A stretch of DNA of 64,000 nt from Anaerolineales bacterium (lineage in GTDB: Bacteria; Chloroflexota; Anaerolineae; Anaerolineales; Villigracilaceae), in the NCBI GenBank assembly GCA_014860745.1, contig JACZJC010000074.1:1-64000 (forward strand). Reading direction: 5' to 3'. Both the position numbers and the translations under genes were made by a program. The notes beneath the pieces were generated by a model, which saw only the letters and a program-made list of their open reading frames with translations, ran no database searches and was not told where the DNA came from. Position 1 is the stretch's first letter. Each line of letters begins with the position of its first letter. Of this stretch, positions 53,301-59,806 are shown in pieces.

Positions 53301-54301
53301 TGGAGATCAATCATACATCCCCGCAAAGTACGGCAGATGCCTTTGACGTAGTCTTGACGGATGTCTTACCGCCCACACTTGAGTATATTCCGTGCAGTGT
53401 TACTTATAGTGGCCTGCCGCCAACAAGCCCCGCAACTCCTGCCTATTGCCCCGGAACGACAAACACCCTGACGTTCACCTGGGATGTCTTCCCGCGGGGT
53501 CAATCCGCGATGATCACATTTAGCGCGCGCCTCGTAGGCTCGCCGGCGACCAACGTCGCTTCCGTTTCGTGGACTTCACTTCCCATCGACCCCGGCATTA
53601 CCGGTCTTCCTGTTCAACTCTCAATCCATAATTCCGAATCCACAGAACGTTGGTATGACCCATTGGATGATGTTAATATTTACGCAACCCGGGACAGTGT
53701 CACGATCAATGACACAGATGCTGTCTTGGATGATGCGGGAGAATCTGTAAAACTACCCACCACATTACCCGCTACAGGCTTTGCTCCCGGTGTGGTCACC
53801 ACTTTGCCGGAACAGCCTGCGGACCTGGCCTATACAACCACCGGTGTGTGGCTTGAAATTCCAAGCATCGGCGTGACCATGCCGATTGTGGGAGTTCCCC
53901 TGGCAGACGGAGATTGGAATGTGTCCTGGCTGGCATCGGAGGCGGGTTGGTTGAATGGAACTGCATTCCCCGGCTGGAATGGAAACAGCGGCTTGACTGG
54001 TCATGTAACCCTGCCAAACGGCAAACCCGGGCCATTTACTAAATTAGGCAACCTCCAATGGGGCGACAAGATCATTGTCCATGCCTTTGGAGAGATCTAT
54101 ATTTACGAAGTACGCGAAAACCGTACGATCAAACCGTACAGCACCTCCGTGCTGCAGCATGAAGAAGAGGCCTGGCTGACGCTCATCACGTGCAAATCGT
54201 ATAACGAATCCACGAATACCTATGCTGACAGGATTGCCGTCCGAGCCGTGCTTGTAAAAGTACAAACGGAGACCACATCCAACCCTGTGGAAAAGCGATA
54301 A
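44369..54301 (+). CDS. Giant DUF11/SdrD-repeat surface protein with LPATG and a C-terminal sortase domain
   Basis: 3310 aa from ATG 44369 (AAAGGA nine bases upstream); a signal peptide ends near ARAA. Residues ~30-1146: eight DUF11-like repeats of ~125-150 aa, each opening with a K.F.P..I..G...L.I motif. Residues 1147-2790: ten SdrD B-like repeats of two alternating types (SLGNRVWFD and LSNQIF.D), with Asp-rich loops such as DDNDDNGV likely to bind calcium. Residues ~2795-3110: two more DUF11-like domains. LPATG lies at 3133-3137 without the usual hydrophobic helix and basic tail. Residues ~3155-3300 form a sortase domain: His3212 in TGHVTLPNG, Cys3275 in LITCKSY, Arg3288. Probably a stalk-like adhesin that joins substrate motif and transpeptidase in one chain. 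Confidence 0.85.
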   Translation: MLRSLRFVFLILVTIASLVLGPVTPARAATLPAEINKQFTPLQIDAGGTSVLRISIFNPNTFQLTNVAFTDNLVRVQPGLFIDTPNGLVNTCNGTVTALPNSSTISLANGMVPAQTGSTPGQCYIEVNVSSITSGNIINTIPAHNPPADIGLTANGIDGVTPVTVTNTSPASATITVIAVSPPSLTKSFAPNTIFVGDVSVLTIRINNNDVDTNLTGATYTDTLPTGLQVSTPANITRTNCGAGNVVNAPSGGTTITLTNATITPSQDCVVTLDVRGVTYGQYTNTIPAGPANPGSLQTDQGVTNGSPANANLNVQPVGVTKLFSPTTIDAGDTTTLTITLENPTNTPQVVTSVLDTLPANLTIVGSPTTTCGGTVSYDPTPPASWVFTGATIPASASPPTPNTCTITADLQADLTASGNRTNTIPANSVITGTPGFTNYLATSSTVTINPALTGSKAYASPFAIALGGTNLVTITLNNNSSTAFTDVDFTDTLPGATLGDLTVSNTPAPPATTCGTGTVSNTATTVTLTNGTIAANSSCTITFYVTSTVPGSGSTYENVIPANDITACTAALGCVGNGSNITTGTDLTVVNAPQLPVTVAKSFSPATVAPGQASRLRLTITAPLDIAVSQISITDVLPTGMVVAPNTPPIPAPTDNCPGGTLVANPGDTSITFSNLVGNVLNAGASCNIDVYVVVANPGSYDNLVPANTVTTSQGRTNSFDSNTATLRVTNMNMSKAFYPTLVQANGVSTLTITLENTFTQALTNVSVTDDLPATNANNRLIVAPTPNASTTCGGTFIPNAGDATLTLTGGTIPAQSGGVPGICTINVDVQGLDSSPASQSTQTNTIPITSASGFIASLGITVNPTLPAQAVLTIRNLSIGVVKGFNPVLVYGGATSTMTVQLINPESTTLTGVMFTDNMALLSSGIILANPPDFNTGTCGGTLTGNPGDSSFSFSGGTILPNSSCTLTLSVVMNVNGNRTNRIPAGAVTTLSGVSSTQATEASLTNLPGVSVNKVFNPNPVQINQVSTLTINITNTSSIPVVNMRVEDNLPGTLPDGVEVANPPNATTTCGTPPTTTLSAVPGSQSIVLTGGNIAGNASCQISVDVVSTRAGLYVNTIPAGALTADGGISNNNPATDSLTVGTLFSLGNRVWFDTNNNSLISLGELGADGVVVQLYAADGGGLPTGPVLGTQTTSFGGYYRFDNLPEGDYVVVIPADNFRNVGPGDLAPSNPLAGYWSSGTILSGGSTTEPPAPDPDDDLDNTDNGTLQTGPAFTGAVISGAITLGTNAVPAEPTDDDDAPVPNPFGEAVDNRSNRTVDFGFYQTAIGNLVFVDANSNNTYGGADTLLPGAIVQLFASDGTTEINVGPDGIFGTDDDQPGGVVTGSDGLYALSGLPEGDYIVRVTPPAGYQSTGDSSPSDVNDPDFNIDNNDNGIGNAIGPLSSSSGVLTMDAGETGTNIIVTNSTGTTNDLSVDFGFVSISYSLGNRVWFDDGTGGGIPSDGIRNGGEPGIDGVTVNLYRDSDNNGTPDGGVIATMPTSGGGYYRFDNLTADTYIVEVVPPTGYVSTVDAGDPDTDVDDNDDNGVVISGANIRSNPVTLGPGSAEPTGETDPTTNPEAGEAPDNRSNRTVDFGFVTVYSLGNRVWLDDGSGGGGANDGVRNGSEPGIDGITVNLYRDSDNNGIPDGGVIATMPTAGGGYYRFDNLVPGTYIVEVVPPAGYGSSTVDAGDPDIDADDNDDNGVVISGTNIRSNPVTLGPGGSEPTGETDPLTNPEPGEAADNQSNRTVDFGFVTIYSLGNRVWFDTNNNGSVDVGEVGVPNVRVELYRDTGTTPGIYDAGDAFVGFSNTNGTGYYRFDGLVAGEYVVVIPPDNFRDLGLGDTVLGDPLAGYLSSGSSIAGNGSVTDSFGPDPDTTVLDNDDNGVSTFVSNILDYVSAQAVTLGPGSAEPTGEADPTPNPGAGESVDNQSDRTVDFGFYRQQLSNQIFLDLDSDGVFTGADTPLAGAIVQLYASNGTTEILVGTDGILGTSDDGPGGVTTLAGGTYLFSGLPAGDYVVQVTPPAGISTIDSADTATPNNNVDNNDNGVGTAAGQASSNPVTLTPGITGVSTTVNNSNGTTLNPSLDFGFNPLFSLGNRVWFDTDNSSTINGAEVGIDNVRVELYRDDGSTPGVWDSLDTPAGFDLTDANGYYRFDGLDADDYVVVIPSSQFGAGGPLDRYWSSGTNIANNGTVTDSTSNDPDNDTDSDDNGITTFAGNNINYVSSQAVTLGPGLSEPINDNDPTTNPEPGEAPNDRSNRTLDFGFYRAELGNQVFWDINTDGLYDAGDVVIPDAEVRLFTGDGVTEILVGLDGVLGTADDGAGVVTTAPDGTYLFGGLPAGNFIVRVTPPAGFASTVDVNADTTTPNNNIDNNDNGVGTAAGQASSNVAALTPGSVNVSNIVTNSTGTTRNPSLDFGFVPDSNLEFSLGNRVWFDTDNSGAINGSEIGVGNVRVELYRDNGGTPGLFDAGDAFVNFTTTDANGYYRFDNLPAGNYVVVIPPSQFGSGGALDGYWNSGTSISASGAITDSISPDPDSNATDSDDNGVTTLAGSVLDYVSSRAVTLGPTITEPTGETDALPNPAPGEEPDNQSNRTVDFGFYRLELSNQIFVDVNNDGIFNAGDLDLAGARVQLFASNGTTEINVGVDGILGTGDDGTGGMVTGPAGTYLFSGLPAGDYIVRVTPPAGYFSTVDVNPDTDTPNNNVNDNDNGVGIGSGQVSSNIFSLVPGVAGPSTTVINSTGTTLNPSLDFGFNTTNGFLKTIAGTSETFTGGANVAIGEIVTYQITIDLAAGVPVNNVVVTDRMDKGLAFVDCLLVQVDGTDVTGTVCPPAVSSITDPGDLAGNPANPGRQVVFNVGNVAAPTAASSIVIRYRAIVLDVIENQDGISLNNAATVTSSAGTLSSSAPNVNIVEPDLAIDKSAIPQNSVPIGTPIQFTLEINHTSPQSTADAFDVVLTDVLPPTLEYIPCSVTYSGLPPTSPATPAYCPGTTNTLTFTWDVFPRGQSAMITFSARLVGSPATNVASVSWTSLPIDPGITGLPVQLSIHNSESTERWYDPLDDVNIYATRDSVTINDTDAVLDDAGESVKLPTTLPATGFAPGVVTTLPEQPADLAYTTTGVWLEIPSIGVTMPIVGVPLADGDWNVSWLASEAGWLNGTAFPGWNGNSGLTGHVTLPNGKPGPFTKLGNLQWGDKIIVHAFGEIYIYEVRENRTIKPYSTSVLQHEEEAWLTLITCKSYNESTNTYADRIAVRAVLVKVQTETTSNPVEKR

Positions 54302-54310
54302 CCTTGATTC

Positions 54311-54344
54311 AAAAAGACGGCGTCCCCAAAACGCCGTCTTTTTT
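54311..54344 (+). terminator. Intrinsic terminator after the giant adhesin
   Basis: Stem AGACGGCGT (54315-54323) / ACGCCGTCT (54331-54339), flanked by A and T runs. Confidence 0.8.
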
Positions 54345-54366
54345 GATTGTGCAATTGGAGCTTCCT

Positions 54367-54810
54367 ATGCCGTTTGCCCGCCGTCTAAAAATATTTCTTT
54401 GCCATTCCTCCAAAGACAAGCCGCAGGTGGCAAAATTATACGATACCCTTTTAAAAAAAGGTGCCGACCCCTGGCTTGATTCCGAGAAGCTTCTGCCCGG
54501 CCAGGATTGGAATTTCGAGATCAATAAAGCCCTGGATGATTCAGATGTCATCCTCGTCTGCCTGTCAAAAGGATCCGTCGATAAGGAAGGCTATGTTCAA
54601 AGGGAGATCCGCCTCGCCCTCGACCGAGCGCTCGAGATGCCCGAAGGACGCATTTTCCTCATCCCCGGCAAGCTCGAAGAATGCGACCTGCCCCGCCGCC
54701 TGCACGCCTATCAATGGGTGGATTTATTTACCCAACACGGCATCGAAAAATTAACCCAAGCCCTCAACCTGCGCGCAGGGCAGGTAGGTGCAGGCCTGTT
54801 GTCAACCTAA
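54367..54810 (+). CDS. Small TIR-domain protein
   Basis: 147 aa from ATG 54367, seven bases after GGAG. The whole protein is one TIR_2-type domain: KIFLCHSSKDKPQVAKLYDTL (first strand and BB-loop region split here), DPWLDSEKLLPGQDW, ALDDSDVILVCLS and GYVQREIRLALD. Glu80 in VQREI is at the position of the catalytic glutamate of TIR NADases. No signal peptide, membrane helix or fused sensor domain. Stand-alone TIR proteins can act in defence or in signalling; nothing next to it (no Sir2, Thoeris, CBASS or STAND gene) points to a known defence system. It starts 23 bases after the adhesin terminator. Confidence 0.85.
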   Translation: MPFARRLKIFLCHSSKDKPQVAKLYDTLLKKGADPWLDSEKLLPGQDWNFEINKALDDSDVILVCLSKGSVDKEGYVQREIRLALDRALEMPEGRIFLIPGKLEECDLPRRLHAYQWVDLFTQHGIEKLTQALNLRAGQVGAGLLST

Positions 54811-54840
54811 CGCAAACCAACTCTTTGCCACTAAATAGAA

Positions 54841-54869
54841 AGTCCTTTGAGTCTTCCGCTCAAAGGACT
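54841..54869. terminator. Bidirectional hairpin between convergent genes
   Basis: 11-bp stem AGTCCTTTGAG / CTCAAAGGACT. A second small hairpin AAGC-TTCG-GCTT with a T run follows at 54885-54900. Confidence 0.75.
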
Positions 54870-54898
54870 TCTTGCTATTTATATAAGCTTCGGCTTTT

Positions 54899-56221
54899 TT
54901 ACATCATTTCCTTTTCCGCAACGGTAACCGCTTCCTCGAACAACTTTAAGCCTTCATCGATCTCTGTTTTTGTGATAGCCAGCGGGGGCGCAATGCGGAT
55001 CACGCTTTTGCCACAGGAAAGCATCAGTAAACCGCGCTCAAACCCGAGGTCCACGATGCGATCCGTCATCTCTTTGGCGGGTTCCTTCGTCTCGCGGTCG
55101 GTCACAAATTCCACGCCAATCATTAATCCCTTGCCGCGGACTTCCCCAATGCTGGGATGGCGCGCCTGGATCTCCTCCAAAGCATCGATTGTATATTGAC
55201 CAACTTCCTTGGCGTTCTGCATGTATTCTTCTTCGATCAGTTCCATTGTCGCAAGCGAAGCCGCACAGGAGATGGGATTGCCGCCGTAGGTATTGCCGTG
55301 CGTACCGATCTCCCAGTCCATCACCGATTTGCGAGCAACACACGCGCCTAACGGCATGCCAGAGGCAATGCCTTTAGCAGCGGTGATAATATCGGGTTCC
55401 ACGCCGAAATGTTCGATTGCCCACCACTTGCCGGTGCGCCCCATGCCCGATTGCACTTCGTCGAGGATCATCAATATCCCGTGTTGGTCGCATAGTTTGC
55501 GTAACGCAGGATAGAAGCCGTCGGGAGGGACGATGTATCCTCCCTCACCCTGAATGGTTTCCACCAAAATGCCCGCCACATCTTTCGGAGGCAAAATTTG
55601 AGCGAGGATTTCTTCTTCAATGTAACGTACCACAGCCTCACCGTAATCTTCACCTTTGCGCCGTTCCAGCACCGGGCGGTACGGATTCGGGAAGGGAGCA
55701 TGAGTCACACCGTTCATCAGCGGATAAAACCCGCCATGGTATTTTGCCTTGCTCGCCGTAAAGGTCACCGCTCCCATCGTGCGGCCATGGAATGCGCCGG
55801 TAAACCCGATGAAGTTGGAGCGCTTGGTGTGGTAACGCGCGAGTTTTATCGCGGTTTCAACGGCTTCGGTCCCGGAATTGGTCATAAACGAAAGAGCATC
55901 CTCTTTGAAAGGTGCAATTTCATCCAACTTCTCAGCCAGGCGGATCCAATTCTCGTGATAGAAATCTGATGAAATGTGAATGAATTTCTCAGCCTGCTCC
56001 TGGATCGCCTTTACAACTTTCGGGTGGGAATAGCCCGTGGCTACCACGGCAATTCCCCCCATAAAATCGAGATAACGATTACCGTCCACATCCCACACTT
56101 CACTGCCTTTTCCATGATCCATCACGAACGGATATCCCCTCGGATAAGAGGGCGAGATTACCTTATGATCCCGCTCTATCATTGCCCTGGCCTTTGGGCC
56201 AGGAAGATTGGATTTTGTCAT
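54899..56221 (-). CDS. Class III PLP aminotransferase (acetylornithine / 4-aminobutyrate type)
   Basis: 440 aa, AAGGAG before the ATG. The family motifs are in order: DVDGNRYLDFMGGIAV, SGTEAVETAIKLAR, FHGRTMGAV, ILDEVQSGMGRTG, and the PLP lysine Lys283 in TAAKGIASGMPLG, then THGNTYGGNPISCAA. This group covers GABA, ornithine, acetylornithine and other omega-amino-acid transaminases; the length (440) and the absence of arginine biosynthesis genes nearby favour a GabT-like or broad omega-aminotransferase over ArgD. With the spe operon far away, a link to polyamine breakdown is only a possibility. Cytoplasmic. Confidence 0.88.
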   Translation of the reverse strand: MTKSNLPGPKARAMIERDHKVISPSYPRGYPFVMDHGKGSEVWDVDGNRYLDFMGGIAVVATGYSHPKVVKAIQEQAEKFIHISSDFYHENWIRLAEKLDEIAPFKEDALSFMTNSGTEAVETAIKLARYHTKRSNFIGFTGAFHGRTMGAVTFTASKAKYHGGFYPLMNGVTHAPFPNPYRPVLERRKGEDYGEAVVRYIEEEILAQILPPKDVAGILVETIQGEGGYIVPPDGFYPALRKLCDQHGILMILDEVQSGMGRTGKWWAIEHFGVEPDIITAAKGIASGMPLGACVARKSVMDWEIGTHGNTYGGNPISCAASLATMELIEEEYMQNAKEVGQYTIDALEEIQARHPSIGEVRGKGLMIGVEFVTDRETKEPAKEMTDRIVDLGFERGLLMLSCGKSVIRIAPPLAITKTEIDEGLKLFEEAVTVAEKEMM

Positions 56222-56240
56222 ACATTCTCCTTATGATTAT

Positions 56241-57182
56241 TTATAGCGAATTTAATTTCATCTCCGCTAAAGCTCGCGCGCCAAGCAGGCCCGCGTTATC
56301 TCCCAATTTCGCTTTTGTGATCACAAGCCCCTCAAGATAGCGGGGATGGAACACATGCTTTTTCAAACTTTCGTGAAAGGTATCGAACAATAAATTGCCA
56401 ACCTGCGAAACCCCTCCGCCAAAAATGACGATGGACGGGTCGAACGCATGCAGCATGGAAGCCACCCCGATACCAAGATATTCCCCTGCGCGTTGATACG
56501 CCTTGATCGCAAGCGCATCCCCCTTGTGAGCGGCATCCGCGACCTCCCGCGCTGTTAGATTAACCTCCCGCCTCATGCTCGACCCGACGCCTGATTCCAA
56601 TTCACCGAGCACGTACCTCACAATGGCAGGACCGGATGAAAACGATTCAAGATGCCCGTTGAAACCGCATGAACAAGGCGGGCCGTTCGGGTCGATGATG
56701 ATGTGACCTAACTCCGCTGCGAGACCATGATACCCCTGTAAAAGCCTGTCATCGATAATAACGCCGGCCCCAATCCCAGTGCTGACAGTGAAATACAAAA
56801 CATTGTGATGGTTTTTCCCTGCCCCAAAGCGGTATTCCGCCAGCCCGGCCAGGTTGGCGTCGTTGTCGAGATAGGCATTCACGCCAAAATGCCTCGAAAC
56901 ATTTGGCGCAAGTGGAAAATTATGCCATTCCGGGTTGTTGGGTGGAGCAAGCAGATAGCCTGTGTGCGGGTCCAGTGGACCAGGCGAACCCAGGCCGATT
57001 GCCTCCACTTTATCGCCATCCGGCCAGACTTCGTCGATCACCCGTATCAGGCGTTCAAAACCGCCTGGTTCGGATGCAAGTGTGGCAATCTTTTTTTGTT
57101 TTATGGGTTCGAGTTTCTCAGAAGTATAGGAAGCGGCGCGCATTTGGGTGCCGCCGATATCGACAGCAATGATTGTGGGCAT
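56241..57182 (-). CDS. ROK-family sugar kinase
   Basis: 313 aa from ATG 57182; a GTG six bases upstream is rejected because it would lie against the -10 box. ATP-binding VDIGGTQMR, the LGSPGPLD loop, catalytic Asp in YLDNDANLAGLAE, and GHIIIDPNGPPCSCGFNGHLESF. The zinc site of ROK proteins is H...CxCGxxGC; here the last Cys is His. Glucokinase is the likely activity, but other hexoses or N-acyl-mannosamine are possible. TATAAT lies seven bases before the ATG with no ribosome binding site, so the mRNA should be leaderless. It diverges from yvcK. Confidence 0.85.
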   Translation of the reverse strand: MPTIIAVDIGGTQMRAASYTSEKLEPIKQKKIATLASEPGGFERLIRVIDEVWPDGDKVEAIGLGSPGPLDPHTGYLLAPPNNPEWHNFPLAPNVSRHFGVNAYLDNDANLAGLAEYRFGAGKNHHNVLYFTVSTGIGAGVIIDDRLLQGYHGLAAELGHIIIDPNGPPCSCGFNGHLESFSSGPAIVRYVLGELESGVGSSMRREVNLTAREVADAAHKGDALAIKAYQRAGEYLGIGVASMLHAFDPSIVIFGGGVSQVGNLLFDTFHESLKKHVFHPRYLEGLVITKAKLGDNAGLLGARALAEMKLNSL

Positions 57183-57189
57183 AAGCACA

Positions 57190-57195
57190 ATTATA
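57190..57195 (-). promoter_or_regulatory. -10 element for a leaderless ROK kinase mRNA
   Basis: Perfect TATAAT on the minus strand, seven bases before the ATG at 57182; no good -35. Confidence 0.55.
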
Positions 57196-57228
57196 CCGTA
57201 TGGCTTTCTTCCGAGCTTTTTATGTGGT

Positions 57229-57257
57229 TTGACTGATTAATCCTTCCCTGCTATCAT
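57229..57257 (+). promoter_or_regulatory. Promoter for a leaderless yvcK mRNA
   Basis: TTGACT (57229-57234), 17 bp, TATCAT (57252-57257). The ATG at 57264 is six bases after the -10 box, at the expected start of transcription. Confidence 0.7.
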
Positions 57258-57263
57258 CTTTTC

Positions 57264-58586
57264 ATGCCAAATAATATCTTGTCGCAATTCTGGCAAACCT
57301 TGCGCGGCCTTCCGCGCTGGCTCCGTCCCGGTCTCGGGATTAAACGTTGGTTCGTTTTTGTGATGGTGGGCATCACACTCTTGGGGCTCGGCTTTGCTGT
57401 TATTTTGATCGATCTATATCGCACCGACTCGGCCAACCCAACCCTGCTAACTATTCTATCCTATGCATCCTTGCGATTTATCCCGCGCATCTGGCGCGCC
57501 GTCATTTTTGGGGGATTGGGAGTCTGGCTTGTCGTGTTCGGCATTTTGCAGCTTAATCGTTCTCTGCTTCGGCCATTCATCCGTCCCGGCTCCGACGTAT
57601 TCAACCAGTTGACGGGCTACCAACGCCGCGAACGCGGCCCGCGCATCGTTGCCATTGGCGGCGGGCACGGACTGTCCACATTGCTGCGCGGTTTGAAGGC
57701 GCATACCGGCAACCTCACTGCTGTGGTCACCGTGGCGGATGATGGCGGTTCCTCCGGGCGCTTGCGTGAATCCTTTGGGATTCTTCCCCCAGGCGATATT
57801 CGCAATTGCCTTGCCGCCCTTTCCAATGACGAAGACATGCTGGCGCAATTATTTCAGTATCGGTTTAGCGGCTCGGCGGATCTCGAAGGCCATTCCTTTG
57901 GCAATCTCTTTATCACAGCGTTGGCGGATATTACGGGCAGTTTCGAATCAGCTGTCGTTGAGTCTGGACGCGTGCTCTCTGTCAATGGAAGGGTGCTCCC
58001 ATCAACGCTGCATGATGTCAAACTGGTCGCAAGCATGGAACTTCCGCATTCACTGAACGAGGTCCGTGTGGAAGGGGAGAGCAAGATTCCCGAAATGGCG
58101 GGGCGTGTCCGCCGTGTGTGGCTGGAACCGGACGATGCGCCCGCCTTCCCGCCGGTGATCAAGGAACTATTAAACGCGGACATTGTTGTGGTAGGGCCTG
58201 GAAGTCTTTACACAAGCATTTTGCCGAACTTGCTTGTTAAGGATCTGCTCGCGAGTCTCCACGTCAGCCGGGCCATCAAAATTTACGTATGCAACATCGC
58301 CACCCAGATCGGTGAAACAGATGCCTACTCCTGCTACGACCATATCTGCGCATTGGATAGCCACATTGGCAATGATTTGTTCGATGTGATTCTATGCAAT
58401 GATAATTACGAGGGAGATCTGGGTCTTTCTTCCCGATGGGTAATGGCGGATGAGAAAACACGCTCCGATTTCCGTGCCTATTGCACCGACCTGGTAGATG
58501 CCAGCCATCCCTGGCGGCATGACCCAACAAAACTGGCACAAGTGGTTGTTGACATTTTTTATGAACGTACGGGGCCATTAATTTAG
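57264..58586 (+). CDS. yvcK: YvcK/CofD-family gluconeogenesis factor, membrane-anchored
   Basis: 440 aa. Two hydrophobic helices (~29-50 and ~78-98) precede the soluble YvcK domain, which begins RIVAIGGGHGLSTLLRGLK. Further family motifs: VTVADDGGSSGRLRESFGIL split by turns, PPGDIRNCLAAL, GHSFGNLFI, VVGPGSLYTSILPNLLV and CNIATQIGETD. YvcK binds UDP-GlcNAc and helps direct carbon to the cell wall; it is also a target of PknB-type kinases in Firmicutes and actinobacteria, which fits the several Ser/Thr kinases here. The classic yvcJ and yvcL (whiA) neighbours are absent. The N-terminal anchor is not present in the Bacillus protein. Confidence 0.9.
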   Translation: MPNNILSQFWQTLRGLPRWLRPGLGIKRWFVFVMVGITLLGLGFAVILIDLYRTDSANPTLLTILSYASLRFIPRIWRAVIFGGLGVWLVVFGILQLNRSLLRPFIRPGSDVFNQLTGYQRRERGPRIVAIGGGHGLSTLLRGLKAHTGNLTAVVTVADDGGSSGRLRESFGILPPGDIRNCLAALSNDEDMLAQLFQYRFSGSADLEGHSFGNLFITALADITGSFESAVVESGRVLSVNGRVLPSTLHDVKLVASMELPHSLNEVRVEGESKIPEMAGRVRRVWLEPDDAPAFPPVIKELLNADIVVVGPGSLYTSILPNLLVKDLLASLHVSRAIKIYVCNIATQIGETDAYSCYDHICALDSHIGNDLFDVILCNDNYEGDLGLSSRWVMADEKTRSDFRAYCTDLVDASHPWRHDPTKLAQVVVDIFYERTGPLI

Positions 58587-58749
58587 CACTTTTGTTCAAG
58601 GTAATCGATTACATTTGTCATAAAAAACTTGGACGTACAAAAATTCACAAATTTGACTTAACGCAGTAAAATCAGGTCCGTGGCAAGACCATACTAAAGT
58701 GAAATATCACTATTTTCTCTTGTAATTTCATTCTTTGGAGGATGATTCC

Positions 58750-59760
58750 ATGTCAGTAAAAGTTGGTATAAATGGATTTGGCCGTATCGGCCGATTGGTA
58801 CTACGCACGATTAAACAGCGTCACCCGAACGATATCGAAGTGGTGGCTGTTAATGATCTTTTCGATGCGCAAACAAATGCCCATCTGTTGAAATATGATT
58901 CGACCTACGGCCCCTATGAGGGTACGGTCGAGGCGAAGGATGGCCATCTTGTGATCGATGGAAAAAAGGTCACCGTCACCGCCGAGAAGGATCCAGGCGC
59001 GATCAAGTGGAAGGAAATGGGCGTGGAAGTGGTACTCGAATGTACCGGCCTGTTTACCGATGCCACCAAAGCCAAGGCGCATATTGAATCCGGCGGCGCG
59101 AAAAAAGTGATTATTTCCGCCCCGGCAAAGAACGAAGATATCACCCTTGTGCTGGGTGTAAACGACGAAAAATACGATCCCAAGAAACATAACATTGTTT
59201 CTAACGCTTCCTGCACTACGAACGGACTTGCGCCTGTGGCAAAAGTGTTGAACGATAAATTTGGTATTGACAAAGGTATGTTGACCACGGTCCATGCGTA
59301 TACTAATTCGCAAAAATTGCAGGATGTGGGCGCGAAGGATCTGCGCGATGCGCGCGCTGCGGCGCAGAATATCGTCCCTTCAGCAACCGGCGCAGCCAAG
59401 GCTGTCGGCCTGGTCATTCCCGAGCTCAAGGGCAAATTCGGCGGAATGGCCTTCCGCGTTCCCACCCCAACCGTTTCGGTCGTCGATTTCACGGCAATTC
59501 TTAATAAGGAAGCCTCCATCGAGGACATCCGCGCCGCCATGCTGGAATATGCAAACGGCTCGATGAAGGGCATCCTGGATGTTACCGATGAGCCGCTTGT
59601 ATCCACGGATTTACGCGGCACCAATTTCTCGTCAGTGTTCAGTTCAATGGATACACTTGTGATCGGAAACATGGTCAAGGTGGTTGCCTGGTACGACAAT
59701 GAGTGGGGGTACGCCTGCCGCACCGCCGACCTGACCGCGAAGATTGCGAAATCACTTTAA
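58750..59760 (+). CDS. gap: Glyceraldehyde-3-phosphate dehydrogenase, type I
   Basis: 336 aa from ATG 58750, eight bases after GGAGG. NAD-binding [11 protein letters not shown], the catalytic Cys155 in [13 protein letters not shown], His in TTVHAYTN, the [19 protein letters not shown] block and the C-terminal [11 protein letters not shown]. It makes 1,3-bisphosphoglycerate for the pgk product encoded next. The 163-base upstream gap is AT-rich and should hold the promoter; TTGACT near 58655 and TAAAAT are present but not at proper spacing. Confidence 0.96.
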   Translation: MSVKVGINGFGRIGRLVLRTIKQRHPNDIEVVAVNDLFDAQTNAHLLKYDSTYGPYEGTVEAKDGHLVIDGKKVTVTAEKDPGAIKWKEMGVEVVLECTGLFTDATKAKAHIESGGAKKVIISAPAKNEDITLVLGVNDEKYDPKKHNIVSNASCTTNGLAPVAKVLNDKFGIDKGMLTTVHAYTNSQKLQDVGAKDLRDARAAAQNIVPSATGAAKAVGLVIPELKGKFGGMAFRVPTPTVSVVDFTAILNKEASIEDIRAAMLEYANGSMKGILDVTDEPLVSTDLRGTNFSSVFSSMDTLVIGNMVKVVAWYDNEWGYACRTADLTAKIAKSL

Positions 59761-59767
59761 ATAATTA

Positions 59768-59793
59768 CAGGGACACAGCACGCTGTGTCCCTG
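59768..59793 (+). terminator. Hairpin between gap and pgk
   Basis: 12-bp perfect stem CAGGGACACAGC / GCTGTGTCCCTG, loop AC, then TTCTCT. A partial terminator or RNA-processing stem that could set the gap-to-pgk expression ratio. Confidence 0.5.
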
Positions 59794-59806
59794 TTCTCTA
59801 AAAATC

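Noticed and set aside
44369-54301. CRISPR array or DNA satellite in the giant gene
   Set aside because: The repetition is at the protein-domain level (about 330-500 bp units, diverged in DNA) and stays in one open frame; no short direct repeats with unique spacers.
54304-54366. Upstream extension of the TIR protein to a start at 54304
   Set aside because: The added codons run through the adhesin terminator hairpin; ATG 54367 has its own GGAG at proper spacing.
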